Shown here one piece after another: positions 4,842 to 5,306 of a DNA stretch of 5,306 bases. This DNA is from Nitrosomonadales bacterium (lineage in GTDB: Bacteria; Pseudomonadota; Gammaproteobacteria; Burkholderiales; Sulfuricellaceae). The position numbers and the translations under genes were made by a program. Location: NCBI GenBank assembly GCA_003104895.1, contig PQAG01000158.1, forward strand, positions 1-5,306, written 5' to 3'. Position 1 is the stretch's first letter; every line of letters starts with the position of its first letter. A model generated the notes under the pieces. That model made no database searches, was not told the origin of the DNA, and was given only the letters and a program-made list of their open reading frames with translations.

Positions 4842-5306
4842 TCAGGCCGAGTCAATGTGACTGAAATCGATCCCCGCATTGGCCAGTGCAAAAACGGGAA
4901 TGACCAGAAAAGTGACCCAGGCGCTGAGTCCATGTTCCATCCGCTGCAAGGGGGCTTGTACAGCCATGGCTGCGCTTTCCACATTTTCTGCGATGGTCGC
5001 CATGCGGTGGTTGCTCAAGGGGTGGTCGGGTGCATCGGGGTCGAGAGCGGCGCCATGGAAACCCTCGCCGAGTTCCTGCAGGCGCTGGTCAAACTGCTCC
5101 GGCGTGAAAGCGGGCCGGGCGGGGATGGTGAGCGCCAGCAGAATGCCGGCCACGGTGGCGTGAAGGCCGCTCAGCAGCGTCAGATACCATAGCGCGATTC
5201 CCGCCAGAATGTACGGCAGGGAATGGCGTATGCCGCCCCTGTTGAACAATATGAGCAATGCCAGCACTGAGGCTGCCCAGGCGAGGGCGATCCGGTTGAT
5301 TTCATG
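4842..5306 (-). pseudogene. nhaA: NhaA-type Na+/H+ antiporter, interior fragment lacking the C-terminal helices (5' end outside window)
   Basis: NhaA exports sodium in exchange for protons at the inner membrane. The open frame enters at 5306 and runs 154 residues to a TGA at 4842-4844. It shows a membrane helix (INRIALAWAASVLALLILFN), a second helix with the family motif GLHATVAGILLALTIPARP (residues about 47-65), an enlarged cytoplasmic loop rich in acidic residues, the segment PLQRMEHGLSAWVTFLVIPV and FALANAGIDF. Family members continue for roughly 100-120 residues more, including the helix with the conserved lysine (K300 in E. coli NhaA); here the protein ends SHIDSA instead. The missing last three helices and an adjoining hsdS scrap suggest a rearrangement breakpoint near 4800-4850. 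The N-terminal half, with the essential aspartates, is outside the window. Confidence 0.88.

Noticed and set aside
4804..4851. Short minus-strand open stretch reading LGLIWLYFGSGDRKEK between nhaA and hsdS
   Set aside because: It looks like a membrane-protein tail, but 16 codons bounded by stops are too few to assign.
4628..5192. Minus frame 4628-4984 and plus frame 4662-5192 as genes
   Set aside because: They read nhaA and hsdS sequence in wrong frames or on the wrong strand and give Pro/Arg/Gly-rich text without family resemblance.

Overview
The window looks like part of a proteobacterial chromosome, most likely betaproteobacterial. This rests on the wording of the RpoD tail, on rpoD lying next to a CAU-anticodon tRNA, and on the fairly G+C-rich coding sequence; the genus cannot be told. 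A conserved core (end of rpoD, the tRNA and a strong terminator, 1-287) borders a rearranged accessory region (about 300-4840), and the far end is the interior of a truncated nhaA gene (4842-5306).

The accessory region is the wreck of a type I restriction-modification locus. On the minus strand, hsdM is in two pieces. The 5' piece (2906-3334) starts with the expected HsdM N-terminus but carries two foreign inserts. The 3' piece (357-1370) holds the S-adenosylmethionine and NPPF catalytic motifs and the natural C-terminus. An unlisted 53-codon scrap of the hsdS 3' end lies at 4639-4800. No hsdR is visible, so the locus cannot encode a working restriction enzyme.

Between the two hsdM pieces, on the same strand, sit three intact-looking or nearly intact genes: a DUF6933-like protein (2403-2909), an HTH-MNT nucleotidyltransferase (1716-2330) and a HEPN-domain protein (1286-1747). 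The last two overlap by 32 bp and form a HEPN/MNT toxin-antitoxin-type pair. The HEPN tail has been replaced by out-of-frame hsdM sequence. A perfect palindrome and a weaker copy exactly 21 bp away lie just upstream of the MNT gene and look like an autoregulatory operator.

Divergent from the hsdM 5' end is an intact class II Fic AMP-transferase gene (3441-4556, plus strand). The roughly 106-bp divergent intergenic region holds several copies of TTACACAA or its complement, including copies that almost touch both start codons.

Taken together, a methylase locus next to a tRNA has been broken up, invaded by a toxin-antitoxin-like module and small structured repeats, and joined to a truncated nhaA. 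The genes likely to be functional are rpoD, the tRNA, fic, the MNT gene and the DUF6933-like gene, with HEPN uncertain.
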